The notes beneath the pieces are model-generated. The model saw only the letters and a list, made by a program, of their open reading frames with translations. It did not search any database and had not been told where the DNA came from. Shown piece after piece: positions 26,230 through 34,304 of a stretch of DNA of 64,000 nucleotides (the first letter of the stretch is position 1; every line of letters starts with the position of its first letter). Position numbers and translations under genes: made by a program. The stretch comes from Cytophagales bacterium (GTDB lineage: Bacteria > Bacteroidota > Bacteroidia > Cytophagales > Spirosomataceae), in contig JAAFKE010000013.1 in the NCBI GenBank assembly GCA_013298215.1, forward strand, positions 16,364 to 80,363, given 5' to 3'.

Positions 26230-29200
26230 TTAATTACAGCCACCAATCTGCGCCCTAAACGCACCAGTGGTGGTGGGCGCGGCCACAAAACCTGGCCGCA
26301 AAACCACAAAATTACCCGCTTCGTACTTCACATTGGCAGTCGCGGTTATTTTGTTGGTGGCCTCTATGCCATTGCTGGCACTTAGGGCGTGGGTTCCAAC
26401 GCTCAAATCGTCCGCAGTACTTGCCAGGTTTAGGGTTGGTACGCACTGCACACTAAAATTATAAGTAGCCGACGGCGCACGCAAGCCGCCGTAGTTTTGC
26501 ACTGCATTGGCCAGCAAAGTAATGGTGTAGTTGCCCACTGGCAAAGTGGCGTTGGGGTCAATGATGAGCGTCTGTCCGTCGAACGACGCGCTGGCCGAGA
26601 TCGGAACAATATTGTTGGCCGCGTCGCGGAGTTCTACCGCCGTGGCTACATTGGCCGCAGTAAGGGCTTCGCCCAAGGCCGACACCCCGACGACGCGCCA
26701 AACTGGTTTGTCAAAACGGAGGGCAATGTTGGTGGTATTTTGCCCCACAGTGCCCGAAATCGGTCTGGTAAGTTCAAAAACGGGGGCCGTTTGGGCGGGT
26801 ACTTTGTTGAAATACACCCTAAACTCACCTGGTTGGAGGGTCATGTTGTTGGTGGCGGCGTGGGTTTGGCCAGTCATGTATTCGTACCAAGTAGCCACCG
26901 AGGCGTTGAATTTGGGATCACCGTTTATGACCGAGTTGGCGGTGTTGGCCACCACCGTCACGGCGGTGTCGCCAGCGGCGTTATAAAAATGATACCTTTT
27001 AAATTGGCTCACCAAGTCAGTTTTGCTGTTTGATGGATTATCAAAATCGCGCTGAAAAGTGCCACTGAGGTGGTTTCTGAGGTAAAACAACCGAGCGTAG
27101 GTTTCGTATATTTTGCGTCGTTCGGGCATATCGTAATAGTCCCAACGGATTGGTTTTTTGCCCGTCCGCCCGTTGAAATTAATGTCCACGTCGTAGCCTA
27201 ACTCGCCAAATTGCCAAACCATGCGCGGGCCAGGAAAAAGCAAATTGACTGCCGCCGCCACCTGCAAAAACTGCGACTGCATGGCGGGGTCGGTTTTGAC
27301 GCTGCCGTTGCCAAACTGCAACTGTTGGTAGCCCATTCGCTGCTCGTCGTGGCTTTCCATGTAGCTCACGGCATTGGCAAAATTAAAATTTTTCGATTTA
27401 TAATAGGCCACGCCCACGTCAGTTTTGTCGGGTGCGCTGCTGGTTGGCGGCCATCCCATCGCTATTTCCTCGTAGCGTTTCGTCACGCCGTGGCCGCCCC
27501 AGAGCAATATTCCGTAGTCGGCCAGTTCTTTGTCTTCCACGTCGGTGGCCAAGTGTTCAAAAATAACAATAAAAGGCGCACCCGTTGATCCATTGTTTAC
27601 GGTGCGCACCTGGTCGGTCATCCGTTTCAGAATGGCCACGCGCGCAGCATCGTAGCAACTCCCCCAAACATCTGGGCAAGACGCATTTGGGTATGCTGTG
27701 TTAGAAAAGCCCTTCGTAAAGTCAAACCTGATGCCATCGATCTTAAATTCTTCGGCCCAAAACTTATTGACCCTGTCCACAAAACCCTGGGTATGCACAC
27801 TGGTGTGGTTGAAATCGTTGCCCCACTGAGCGCCTGGGTTAGAAAAATTACTCTGGGCATTGAACCACGGGTTGTTGGCGGCGGGGCGGTTGTTGAGGTT
27901 GTCCCAGTACATCCGCGCCATGGCATTTGTGCCGAAAGCATGGTTGAGAACGATGTCGCCCAAAACGGCAATTCCACGTTTGTGGCACTCGTCCACAAAT
28001 ACCTTAAAATCCGTTTTTGTTCCGTAGGCTTTGTCCACGGCAAAGAAATAGTTTGGGTTGTAGCCCCAGCTGTTGTTGCCTTCAAACTCGCTCACGGGCA
28101 GGGTTTCAACCGCATTTATTCCCATTCTTTTGAGGTAATCGAGTTTTTCGATGGCGGCCAAGTACGTTCCCTCGGTTGTAAAATCCCTAAAATGCAGCTG
28201 GTAAATATTGAGTTTGTTGTGGGCCGGGCGGTTAAAATTAGTGGTTTTCCAGACGTAGGCACTTTGGTTGGTTTGTAGCACGGTGGCTATGGTGGGGGTT
28301 TCGCCGTTTTGGGGGCGCGCGGCGGCAGGATACTGCACCAAGTTGGGGTACGTGGCCGCTGTGATTTCTGAATCTGCCCAGGGGTCGCTTACTTTCTCGG
28401 CATACGGATCACCGATTCGGGTTTCGCCGTCGATCAAATACTGAAAAACGTACTCCTGCCCAGCCGTGAGCCCCGTTAGCTCCTTCCAAAAGGTTTTTTT
28501 GGTGGCATCGTAGTTCATCAAATAATTGCAGTCCACCGTCCAGTTATTAAAATCGCCGATCACGTGCACCGACTGTTTGCTTTCGGTGGGGGCGTGCAAA
28601 ACGAGCGTGGCGCGGGTAGCATCGGCGGGGTTGTAGTTAATTCCGTACTGCAAACCAGCGGGCAAAGCGACTGGCATGGCCACCGACGACACCCCGCAAA
28701 CCGACACCGTGGTGGTTTTGGTAAAAGTAGTTCCACCATTTACGGCACTCACCGTAATGGTGTAGTTTCCTGCCGCCGTGGGCGTATAAAGCACCGTGGA
28801 GCGTTGCACACCGCTCTGGGTTTGCACAACCGAACCATTCACCGAAACCGTAAAATTACTGTTGGATGGCGTGAACCCAGTGATTCTAAACGGTTGGTTT
28901 ATGGCTTTGGTAACGAACGTACCAGCGGGTTCTCGAATTTCCAAATAAGGCGATAATTGGATCGGCAGCGTAAAATCATTCGCGCCGTCTTTTTCAACAA
29001 TTGCCCCGTCGGCCGACCTGAATACGGCCATGATTTTGAAAGCCGTTTGCCCAGTTGTCATTTGGTAATACGACCGAACGGACGGAATCGTGATCTCGTA
29101 CTGGTTGGCGGCGGTGCGGGTCATTTTGCCCAGGCTGGTGCTACTACCCCAAGTACCCTGGGTGTTGCTCCACGCGTTGGAGGCCAAGCCCTCCAAAACC

Positions 29201-30105
29201 ACGCCACTGTGCATAAAAACATCGCCAGTGTAGCCCAACAGGTCCAGTCCCGCATCGAAACGAATCGTAACGGGTACGTTGTCGGCGGGCAGTGCGGGCG
29301 TTAGCGTCACGTTGCTGGCATTCACTTGGTAGGTAATGTAGCGTTTGTGGGGTTTGGCAAGCCCCAAGTCGGGCGTTTGGGCAGTGCCCGAGGCGTTTTT
29401 CACCAACCCAAACACTCTTTCTGGGGTGAGGTTGGCCGTTGTTGTACCAAAATGAACCGTTGGCAGTAGTTCTATGCTCCACACGTTGGTGGCTATTTGG
29501 GTCATAGCACTGGCAGCGCTGGGGCTTGTCCAGCCGCCGTTGGCGGGTGCACCCACGTCGCCCGCGCCCGCGTTGTACCAGCCCCAATAATAAAGCGGGC
29601 CAGCGTTTCCGCTAAGAGGTGTTGCGCTCACATCTACAATTACCTTGATTTTTTTGTTGGCCACCCACGTAGTACCGAGCGCAATGCCGTCGGGCATCAT
29701 GGGTTTTATGGGTCCAAAGTCGGTCGATTGTTGCGACCCATTGACCGTTTTGACGAGGAAGTTAAAGCCCGATGCGTTCAGAATTTCTTTGGCAACGCCA
29801 AAATACGCAGTCGGCACAATCGTAATGGTCCAGATATTGCCGCCTTGATTGGTCAGCTGCGAAGCCGCCGCGGAGGCAGTCCACAACCCGTTATTGGCCG
29901 AACTTACTGACTCGTTGGCTCCGTTTTTGTACCACGACCACAGGTATAAATTTGAAGTAGAACCACTAAAAGCAGTGCCACTGAAATCGCAACGAACCGT
30001 CACGGGCTGGTCGGGAGTCCAATCTACGGGGTCGAAAGTTATCTTTTGCCCAAAGCTAAAATTTGAAATTACGGATAGAAATAATATTATTCTAACTACT
30101 TTCAT
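26230..30105 (-). CDS. Large multidomain alpha-amylase-family (GH13) enzyme with CBM48-like and repeat modules
   Basis: A 1,291-residue exported enzyme. The frame is open to 30207, but the start used is ATG 30105, which begins a Sec signal (MKVVRIILFLSVISNFSFGQ). Domains in order: three related beta modules of the type 'DFSGTAFSGSTSNLYLWSW', 'VDVSATPLSGNAGPLYYWGW' and 'FDAGLDLLGYTGDVFMHSG', resembling SusE/SusF starch-binding modules; an Ig-like domain; a CBM48-like domain (HVIGDFNNWTVD); the GH13 barrel (about 630-1030) with nucleophile Asp795 in GIRFDFTKGF, acid/base Glu850 in IVIFEHLA and Asp920 in MESHDEQR; a second Ig-like domain; and a C-terminal cysteine-ended module (KYEAGNFVVLRPGF...IGGCN) like the Cytophagales '3-coathanger' stack domain. 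All catalytic residues are present, so it should be active on alpha-glucans. Its own -7 promoter box is at 30132-30139. Confidence 0.9.
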   Translation of the reverse strand: MKVVRIILFLSVISNFSFGQKITFDPVDWTPDQPVTVRCDFSGTAFSGSTSNLYLWSWYKNGANESVSSANNGLWTASAAASQLTNQGGNIWTITIVPTAYFGVAKEILNASGFNFLVKTVNGSQQSTDFGPIKPMMPDGIALGTTWVANKKIKVIVDVSATPLSGNAGPLYYWGWYNAGAGDVGAPANGGWTSPSAASAMTQIATNVWSIELLPTVHFGTTTANLTPERVFGLVKNASGTAQTPDLGLAKPHKRYITYQVNASNVTLTPALPADNVPVTIRFDAGLDLLGYTGDVFMHSGVVLEGLASNAWSNTQGTWGSSTSLGKMTRTAANQYEITIPSVRSYYQMTTGQTAFKIMAVFRSADGAIVEKDGANDFTLPIQLSPYLEIREPAGTFVTKAINQPFRITGFTPSNSNFTVSVNGSVVQTQSGVQRSTVLYTPTAAGNYTITVSAVNGGTTFTKTTTVSVCGVSSVAMPVALPAGLQYGINYNPADATRATLVLHAPTESKQSVHVIGDFNNWTVDCNYLMNYDATKKTFWKELTGLTAGQEYVFQYLIDGETRIGDPYAEKVSDPWADSEITAATYPNLVQYPAAARPQNGETPTIATVLQTNQSAYVWKTTNFNRPAHNKLNIYQLHFRDFTTEGTYLAAIEKLDYLKRMGINAVETLPVSEFEGNNSWGYNPNYFFAVDKAYGTKTDFKVFVDECHKRGIAVLGDIVLNHAFGTNAMARMYWDNLNNRPAANNPWFNAQSNFSNPGAQWGNDFNHTSVHTQGFVDRVNKFWAEEFKIDGIRFDFTKGFSNTAYPNASCPDVWGSCYDAARVAILKRMTDQVRTVNNGSTGAPFIVIFEHLATDVEDKELADYGILLWGGHGVTKRYEEIAMGWPPTSSAPDKTDVGVAYYKSKNFNFANAVSYMESHDEQRMGYQQLQFGNGSVKTDPAMQSQFLQVAAAVNLLFPGPRMVWQFGELGYDVDINFNGRTGKKPIRWDYYDMPERRKIYETYARLFYLRNHLSGTFQRDFDNPSNSKTDLVSQFKRYHFYNAAGDTAVTVVANTANSVINGDPKFNASVATWYEYMTGQTHAATNNMTLQPGEFRVYFNKVPAQTAPVFELTRPISGTVGQNTTNIALRFDKPVWRVVGVSALGEALTAANVATAVELRDAANNIVPISASASFDGQTLIIDPNATLPVGNYTITLLANAVQNYGGLRAPSATYNFSVQCVPTLNLASTADDLSVGTHALSASNGIEATNKITATANVKYEAGNFVVLRPGFVAAPTTTGAFRAQIGGCN

Positions 30106-30131
30106 GGGAAGTTTAATTACGTTTTTTTGCA

Positions 30132-30139
30132 CAAAACTA
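30132..30139 (-). promoter_or_regulatory. -7 element for the amylase gene
   Basis: Minus-strand TAGTTTTG matches TAnnTTTG and would place the start about 20 nt before the ATG at 30105. Its position inside the longer open frame supports the 30105 start. The -33 box is unclear. Confidence 0.45.
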
Positions 30140-30206
30140 CGTGTTTTATATAGTAGGTGCATAAAATGGCATAAATTGTTATCCAACTGGGCACACCACC
30201 GAAACA

Positions 30207-31700
30207 TTAAATCATTTTTAGCAGCGCATCGGCAATCTTGCGGTCGTTCGATAGCCTTGGCATTTTGTTCTGGCCGCCCAATTTACCCTCCGACCGCATA
30301 TATTTTATGAACGTATTGGCTGGTAACTGCCTGATTTTTAGAGGGCTCAAAATAGCACCCGAAATTAGGTCTTGGTAGTAGGAGTTGAGTTGAATGAGTT
30401 TTTGGTCGAGGTCGTGGGCAAAAGCGGCGGCGTTGTGGGGCGGGCGCGAAAACTCAATGAGCCACTCGTGGTAAGGCAAACCCTCCCCAGGCGACACCAC
30501 GGGCGCAACCGTCAGCTCTACCACTTCGGTTTCGGGGTGGCGGCCCATGGCGTATTGCAGGGCTTTTTCGATTTCTTCGCCGATGACGTGTTCGCCAAAG
30601 GCCGAAATAAAGTGTTTGATGCGCCCCGAAACGACGATTCGGTAGGGGTTGATGGACACAAACCGCACGGTGTCGCCGATAGAATATCCCCACAACCCCG
30701 CGTTGTTGTTGATGATGAGCGCGTAGTTTTTACCCAGCTCTACCTGGCCAATGCTCAACCGAGTGGGGTTTGGGTCGAAGTATTCTTCGGCGGGCACGAA
30801 CTCAAAAAATATACCCGAACTGAGCAACAACAGCAAACCAGTGGTGGCTTGGGAGTCTTGGTAGGCCAAAAAACCCTCCGATGCGGGGTAGAGCTCAACC
30901 GAATCGATGCGCTTGCCGATGGAATCGAAAAGTTTGGCGCGGTAGGGTTCAAAATTAACGCCACCATACACAAACACCTGCAAATGCGGAAACACATCTT
31001 TTATTTTACGCCCCGTTCGGGCCTCAATGCGGTCGAAATACATCTGCACCCACGGCGGAATCCCCGAGATGAGCGACATGGGTTGGGCGATGGTTTCGTC
31101 GATGATCCGCTCGAGTTTTTCCTCCCAATCGTCAATACAATTGGTTTGGTACGACGGCATTTGGTTGGCGCGCAGGTAGGCTGGCACGTGGTGGTTTACT
31201 ATGCCCGACAGCCGCCCCGTAGCGATTGGGCCTTTTTGGTCTAAAACGGGGCTACCCGACAAAAAAATAAGCTTGTGGTCTAAAAAACTCCCGTTTTTGC
31301 TCTCGTGGACGTAGTTCAACAGGGCATCGCGGGCCGAGTTGATATGATTAGGAATAGAATCGGCGGTGATTGGGATGTACTTCGTGCCCGACGTTGTGCC
31401 CGACGTTTTGGCAAAATAGAGCGGACTGCCTGGCCACAGAACGTTGGGCTGGCCGTCGATGATCTGCTCGATGTAGGGCTTAAAATCCTCGTAGTCGCGA
31501 ATCGGGACGGCCTGTTTAAAGTCGTCGTAGGTCCGAACGTCCTTCAAAAAATGGTCGCGTCCAAAGACGGTATCTTTGGCTTTTTGAACCAGCTTTTTTT
31601 GCAATTGGTCTTGCGTTTCGGCGGCGCGAAACATCCATTTTTGTTGCTGGCCGACCACGAATTGCGCCAGCGGTTTGCTAAGTATTGACCGAACTCCCAT
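30207..31700 (-). CDS. GH3 auxin-responsive-promoter-family adenylating enzyme
   Basis: 497 residues of the GH3/firefly-luciferase superfamily (ANL), which activate carboxylates as acyl-adenylates and conjugate them to an amine. The ATP-binding motif is YFAKTSGTTSGTKYIPIT; the second motif LIINNNAGLWGYSIGDTVRF and the C-terminal hinge FGEHVIGEEIEKAL are also recognisable. Bacterial GH3 homologues are widespread in Bacteroidota but their substrates are unknown. A -7 promoter box lies only 6 nt upstream of the ATG, implying a near-leaderless transcript. The stop is 101 nt before the amylase start. Confidence 0.88.
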   Translation of the reverse strand: MGVRSILSKPLAQFVVGQQQKWMFRAAETQDQLQKKLVQKAKDTVFGRDHFLKDVRTYDDFKQAVPIRDYEDFKPYIEQIIDGQPNVLWPGSPLYFAKTSGTTSGTKYIPITADSIPNHINSARDALLNYVHESKNGSFLDHKLIFLSGSPVLDQKGPIATGRLSGIVNHHVPAYLRANQMPSYQTNCIDDWEEKLERIIDETIAQPMSLISGIPPWVQMYFDRIEARTGRKIKDVFPHLQVFVYGGVNFEPYRAKLFDSIGKRIDSVELYPASEGFLAYQDSQATTGLLLLLSSGIFFEFVPAEEYFDPNPTRLSIGQVELGKNYALIINNNAGLWGYSIGDTVRFVSINPYRIVVSGRIKHFISAFGEHVIGEEIEKALQYAMGRHPETEVVELTVAPVVSPGEGLPYHEWLIEFSRPPHNAAAFAHDLDQKLIQLNSYYQDLISGAILSPLKIRQLPANTFIKYMRSEGKLGGQNKMPRLSNDRKIADALLKMI

Positions 31701-31705
31701 GGGAA

Positions 31706-31713
31706 CAAAAGTA
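31706..31713 (-). promoter_or_regulatory. -7 element abutting the GH3 start codon
   Basis: Minus-strand TACTTTTG ends 5 nt before the ATG at 31700. With the usual 6-8 nt from box to start, transcription would begin at or about the A of the ATG. No clear TTG box was found upstream. Confidence 0.4.
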
Positions 31714-31730
31714 CAAAAAGCAACGGTCTA

Positions 31731-31764
31731 AAAAAAAGCGCAGCCGTACTTTGGCTGCGCTTTT
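31731..31764 (-). terminator. Intrinsic terminator for the PorE-like gene
   Basis: A 12-bp perfect stem AAAAGCGCAGCC / GGCTGCGCTTTT (31734-31745 with 31753-31764) with a 7-nt loop. On the minus strand it is followed by a run of T, and it lies 21 nt after the OmpA-family stop. Confidence 0.8.
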
Positions 31765-31784
31765 GTAATACACTCAGGGGGTTT

Positions 31785-34256
31785 TTATTTGATCGAAAGC
31801 ACCTTGAACTCGGTGCGGCGGTTGCGCTGATACTCGGCCTCAGTACAATCCACTCCGTCCACGCAGCTGTTCACTGGCAGGCTTTCGCCGATGCCGTTTG
31901 CGGTCATGTTGTTTCGGACGATGCCCTTGGAAACGAAATAATCTACCACCGCCTTGGCGCGTTTTGTCGATAGATACTTGTTCACCTCGGCGTCTCCTCG
32001 GCTGTCGGTGTGCGACCGTATCTCGATTTTGAGCGACGGATAGCGTTTCATCGTCCCCATAATCTTGTCCAGTTCACGCTTGGCTTCAGGGCGCAGATCC
32101 CACTTCCCAGAGTCATAATAAATGTTATCAACCGTGATGACGTCGCCTACTTTTATCATTTTAATGTCGGTAGAGACCACTTTTGGTTTGGCCATTTTAG
32201 GGAGTTTTTTGATTTTATCGCGGCGTGTTCCGTAGCCCTCCTTCGAGGCAATGAGCGTATAGTCGCATCCCGCAATAATATCAAACTCGTAGCGGCCATC
32301 TGATTTTGTAATTACCTTTCTGGCCACCCGGTCGCATTCGTTAAGGAGCGTAACGGTCATGCCTTCAATCGGTTTGGGGTTAGTCAAATTTAGAATCGTA
32401 CCGCGAATAATATTTCGTTTCAATTTAGGGCTCGTCCTGTCCCAAGTATTGTTGTTGTTCACCGAATCCACTTTTATCACCACGGTGTCCATCAGCACAA
32501 CCGGTTGCGTGAGCGGAATCTCCAAACGAGTCGGGTTGTCGTCGGTCAGTTGGCGGGTCGTGAAACCCACCGTGTTGGTCAAATATCCCTGGCGCGACAC
32601 CCGAATAAGAAAGTCGTTGTTGGCATCCAGACAAAAATTGGCGCGTCCGTTTTCGTCGGTTCGTAGCTCACGGTTTTGGCCACCCGATTTGGTTTCGATC
32701 AGAATAAGTGTGCTATCGAGCGGTTGTTTTTTGTCGTAATCATAAATACGCAGGTCCAAATTTCGGCATACAAACAACGAGCTCTCGCGCACGAACCTAT
32801 AAATGTCGTCGTCGCCCTCGCCCCGGCGGTTGCTGCTAAAATATCCCGTGGTGCGTTCAGTGTCGGTAACAATCCCGAAGTCGTCGCCTTTCGAGTTGAT
32901 TGGTGCGCCCAGGTGCTGCACGTTTTGGGCTTTGAGGCCGCCACTGACCAATGTTGCGTAATAAATATCTAAACCTCCCAACCCACCCTTGCGGTTGGGC
33001 GACGAAAAGTAGATCGTCCCCTTCTCGTCCACAAACGGAAAGAGCTCATCGAACTTCCCGTTTATTTCTTTACCCAAGTTGGTTGGTTTGCCCCACTGGC
33101 TTCCCTCCCACTCAGACACGTACAGGTCGGTGCCACCCAAACCCCCGGGCATATCGGAGGCAAAATACAACAATTGGCCGTCTGCACTCAGCGCCGGATG
33201 CCCCACCGAGTACTCTTCGCTGTTGAAGGGCAACTCTTCGGCGTTCGACCAGCCGTTGGCTGTGAGGCGGGCAGTGTATAGTTTTAGTTTGTTTACGTTG
33301 TCCGAACTCGTCCCTTTTTTACCCTCGTTAAAATTGTTTCGGGTAAAAATAATCTTCGAGCCATCTTTGGTGAAAGTCACTGGGCCCTCGTGGTATTTTG
33401 TATTGAGGGTTTTGCTAAAAATTTCGGACTCGGCAATGGTTTTCCCAGCCGCCGTATTGATTCCCGACGAGCGGGTGTTGTAGAAAGTCCCCACCGTCCG
33501 AGAGTCGTTGGAGGTCGAAAAAGTATACTCATCTGCGCCCAGCTCGCGGGGAGTTCTCACCCGTGGAATGTTGCTCTTGGCATCCTGTATTTTAGACTCG
33601 CTTCCGTCGGAGTTGATAACCGACAACGCCCTGATGGCACTGCGGTCGGGGGCATAAAACAAGTCTAAATATCCCTTTTGTACCGATTCGGACGATACCG
33701 CCTTTTTGCCCGCCACGTACACCAAGCCGCTGCGGTAGTAGGCAGGGCTAAACTCTGCATTGGGCGAATTTATAGACAAGTATTCTATTTTGTAGGCTAC
33801 TTTTTGGTTCGATGTTGCACTGGTCGCGCCCATCATAGCGGCGGCTTTTTGGTTGCTCAACACCACCGATGCGTTCTGAAACTTTGCGTAGGCTTGCTGC
33901 GACTCAGCCATTTTGCCGTTGTTGGCCAGCGCCGTGGCATAGTTTAAATAATGAACGGTGTTGGCTCCCGAAAGCTCCCCCTCGGCCAATAGCTCACTAT
34001 ACAACCGCTCCGCCCTTTGGCTGTCGCCGAGGGCCAGGTAACTGTAAGCAGTGTTGGCGCGAGCAGTTGTTCGTTGCTGCTCGGTGGTGCGGGCATCTAC
34101 CATAACCTGCGAATACAGGTTGATGGCCTTGGCGTAGGCTTGCGACTCAAACTGGCGGTCGGCTTGTTGCAGCAGGGTTTCTTGGCCGCGCGCGTGGCCT
34201 AACACCAGCAACATCCAGCAAAACAAAACCATTATTTTTTTCTTCAAAATACACAT
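31785..34256 (-). CDS. PorE-like OmpA family protein (TPR, beta-propeller, regulatory-like and OmpA domains)
   Basis: An 823-residue envelope protein whose domain order (TPR ~25-150, WD40-like PD40 propeller ~170-480, carboxypeptidase-regulatory-like folds ~495-570 and ~620-700, OmpA C-terminal ~715-823) is that described for PorE, which links the type IX secretion machinery to peptidoglycan. Propeller motifs include 'YEGPVTFTKDGSKIIFTRNN' and 'GHPALSADGQLLYFASDMPGG'. The OmpA part shows EIRSHTDSRGDAEVN and RNRRTEFKVL, the peptidoglycan-binding residues. Signal peptide MCILKKKIMVLFCWMLLVLGHARGQ is cut at about residue 25. No PorP/SprF partner is adjacent, although the next gene encodes a T9SS cargo. 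A terminator follows. Confidence 0.87.
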   Translation of the reverse strand: MCILKKKIMVLFCWMLLVLGHARGQETLLQQADRQFESQAYAKAINLYSQVMVDARTTEQQRTTARANTAYSYLALGDSQRAERLYSELLAEGELSGANTVHYLNYATALANNGKMAESQQAYAKFQNASVVLSNQKAAAMMGATSATSNQKVAYKIEYLSINSPNAEFSPAYYRSGLVYVAGKKAVSSESVQKGYLDLFYAPDRSAIRALSVINSDGSESKIQDAKSNIPRVRTPRELGADEYTFSTSNDSRTVGTFYNTRSSGINTAAGKTIAESEIFSKTLNTKYHEGPVTFTKDGSKIIFTRNNFNEGKKGTSSDNVNKLKLYTARLTANGWSNAEELPFNSEEYSVGHPALSADGQLLYFASDMPGGLGGTDLYVSEWEGSQWGKPTNLGKEINGKFDELFPFVDEKGTIYFSSPNRKGGLGGLDIYYATLVSGGLKAQNVQHLGAPINSKGDDFGIVTDTERTTGYFSSNRRGEGDDDIYRFVRESSLFVCRNLDLRIYDYDKKQPLDSTLILIETKSGGQNRELRTDENGRANFCLDANNDFLIRVSRQGYLTNTVGFTTRQLTDDNPTRLEIPLTQPVVLMDTVVIKVDSVNNNNTWDRTSPKLKRNIIRGTILNLTNPKPIEGMTVTLLNECDRVARKVITKSDGRYEFDIIAGCDYTLIASKEGYGTRRDKIKKLPKMAKPKVVSTDIKMIKVGDVITVDNIYYDSGKWDLRPEAKRELDKIMGTMKRYPSLKIEIRSHTDSRGDAEVNKYLSTKRAKAVVDYFVSKGIVRNNMTANGIGESLPVNSCVDGVDCTEAEYQRNRRTEFKVLSIK

Positions 34257-34304
34257 AAGCGTGTGCCGTTAAGTCATTCGTTTCTTATAATTATGGGCAA
34301 GGTA

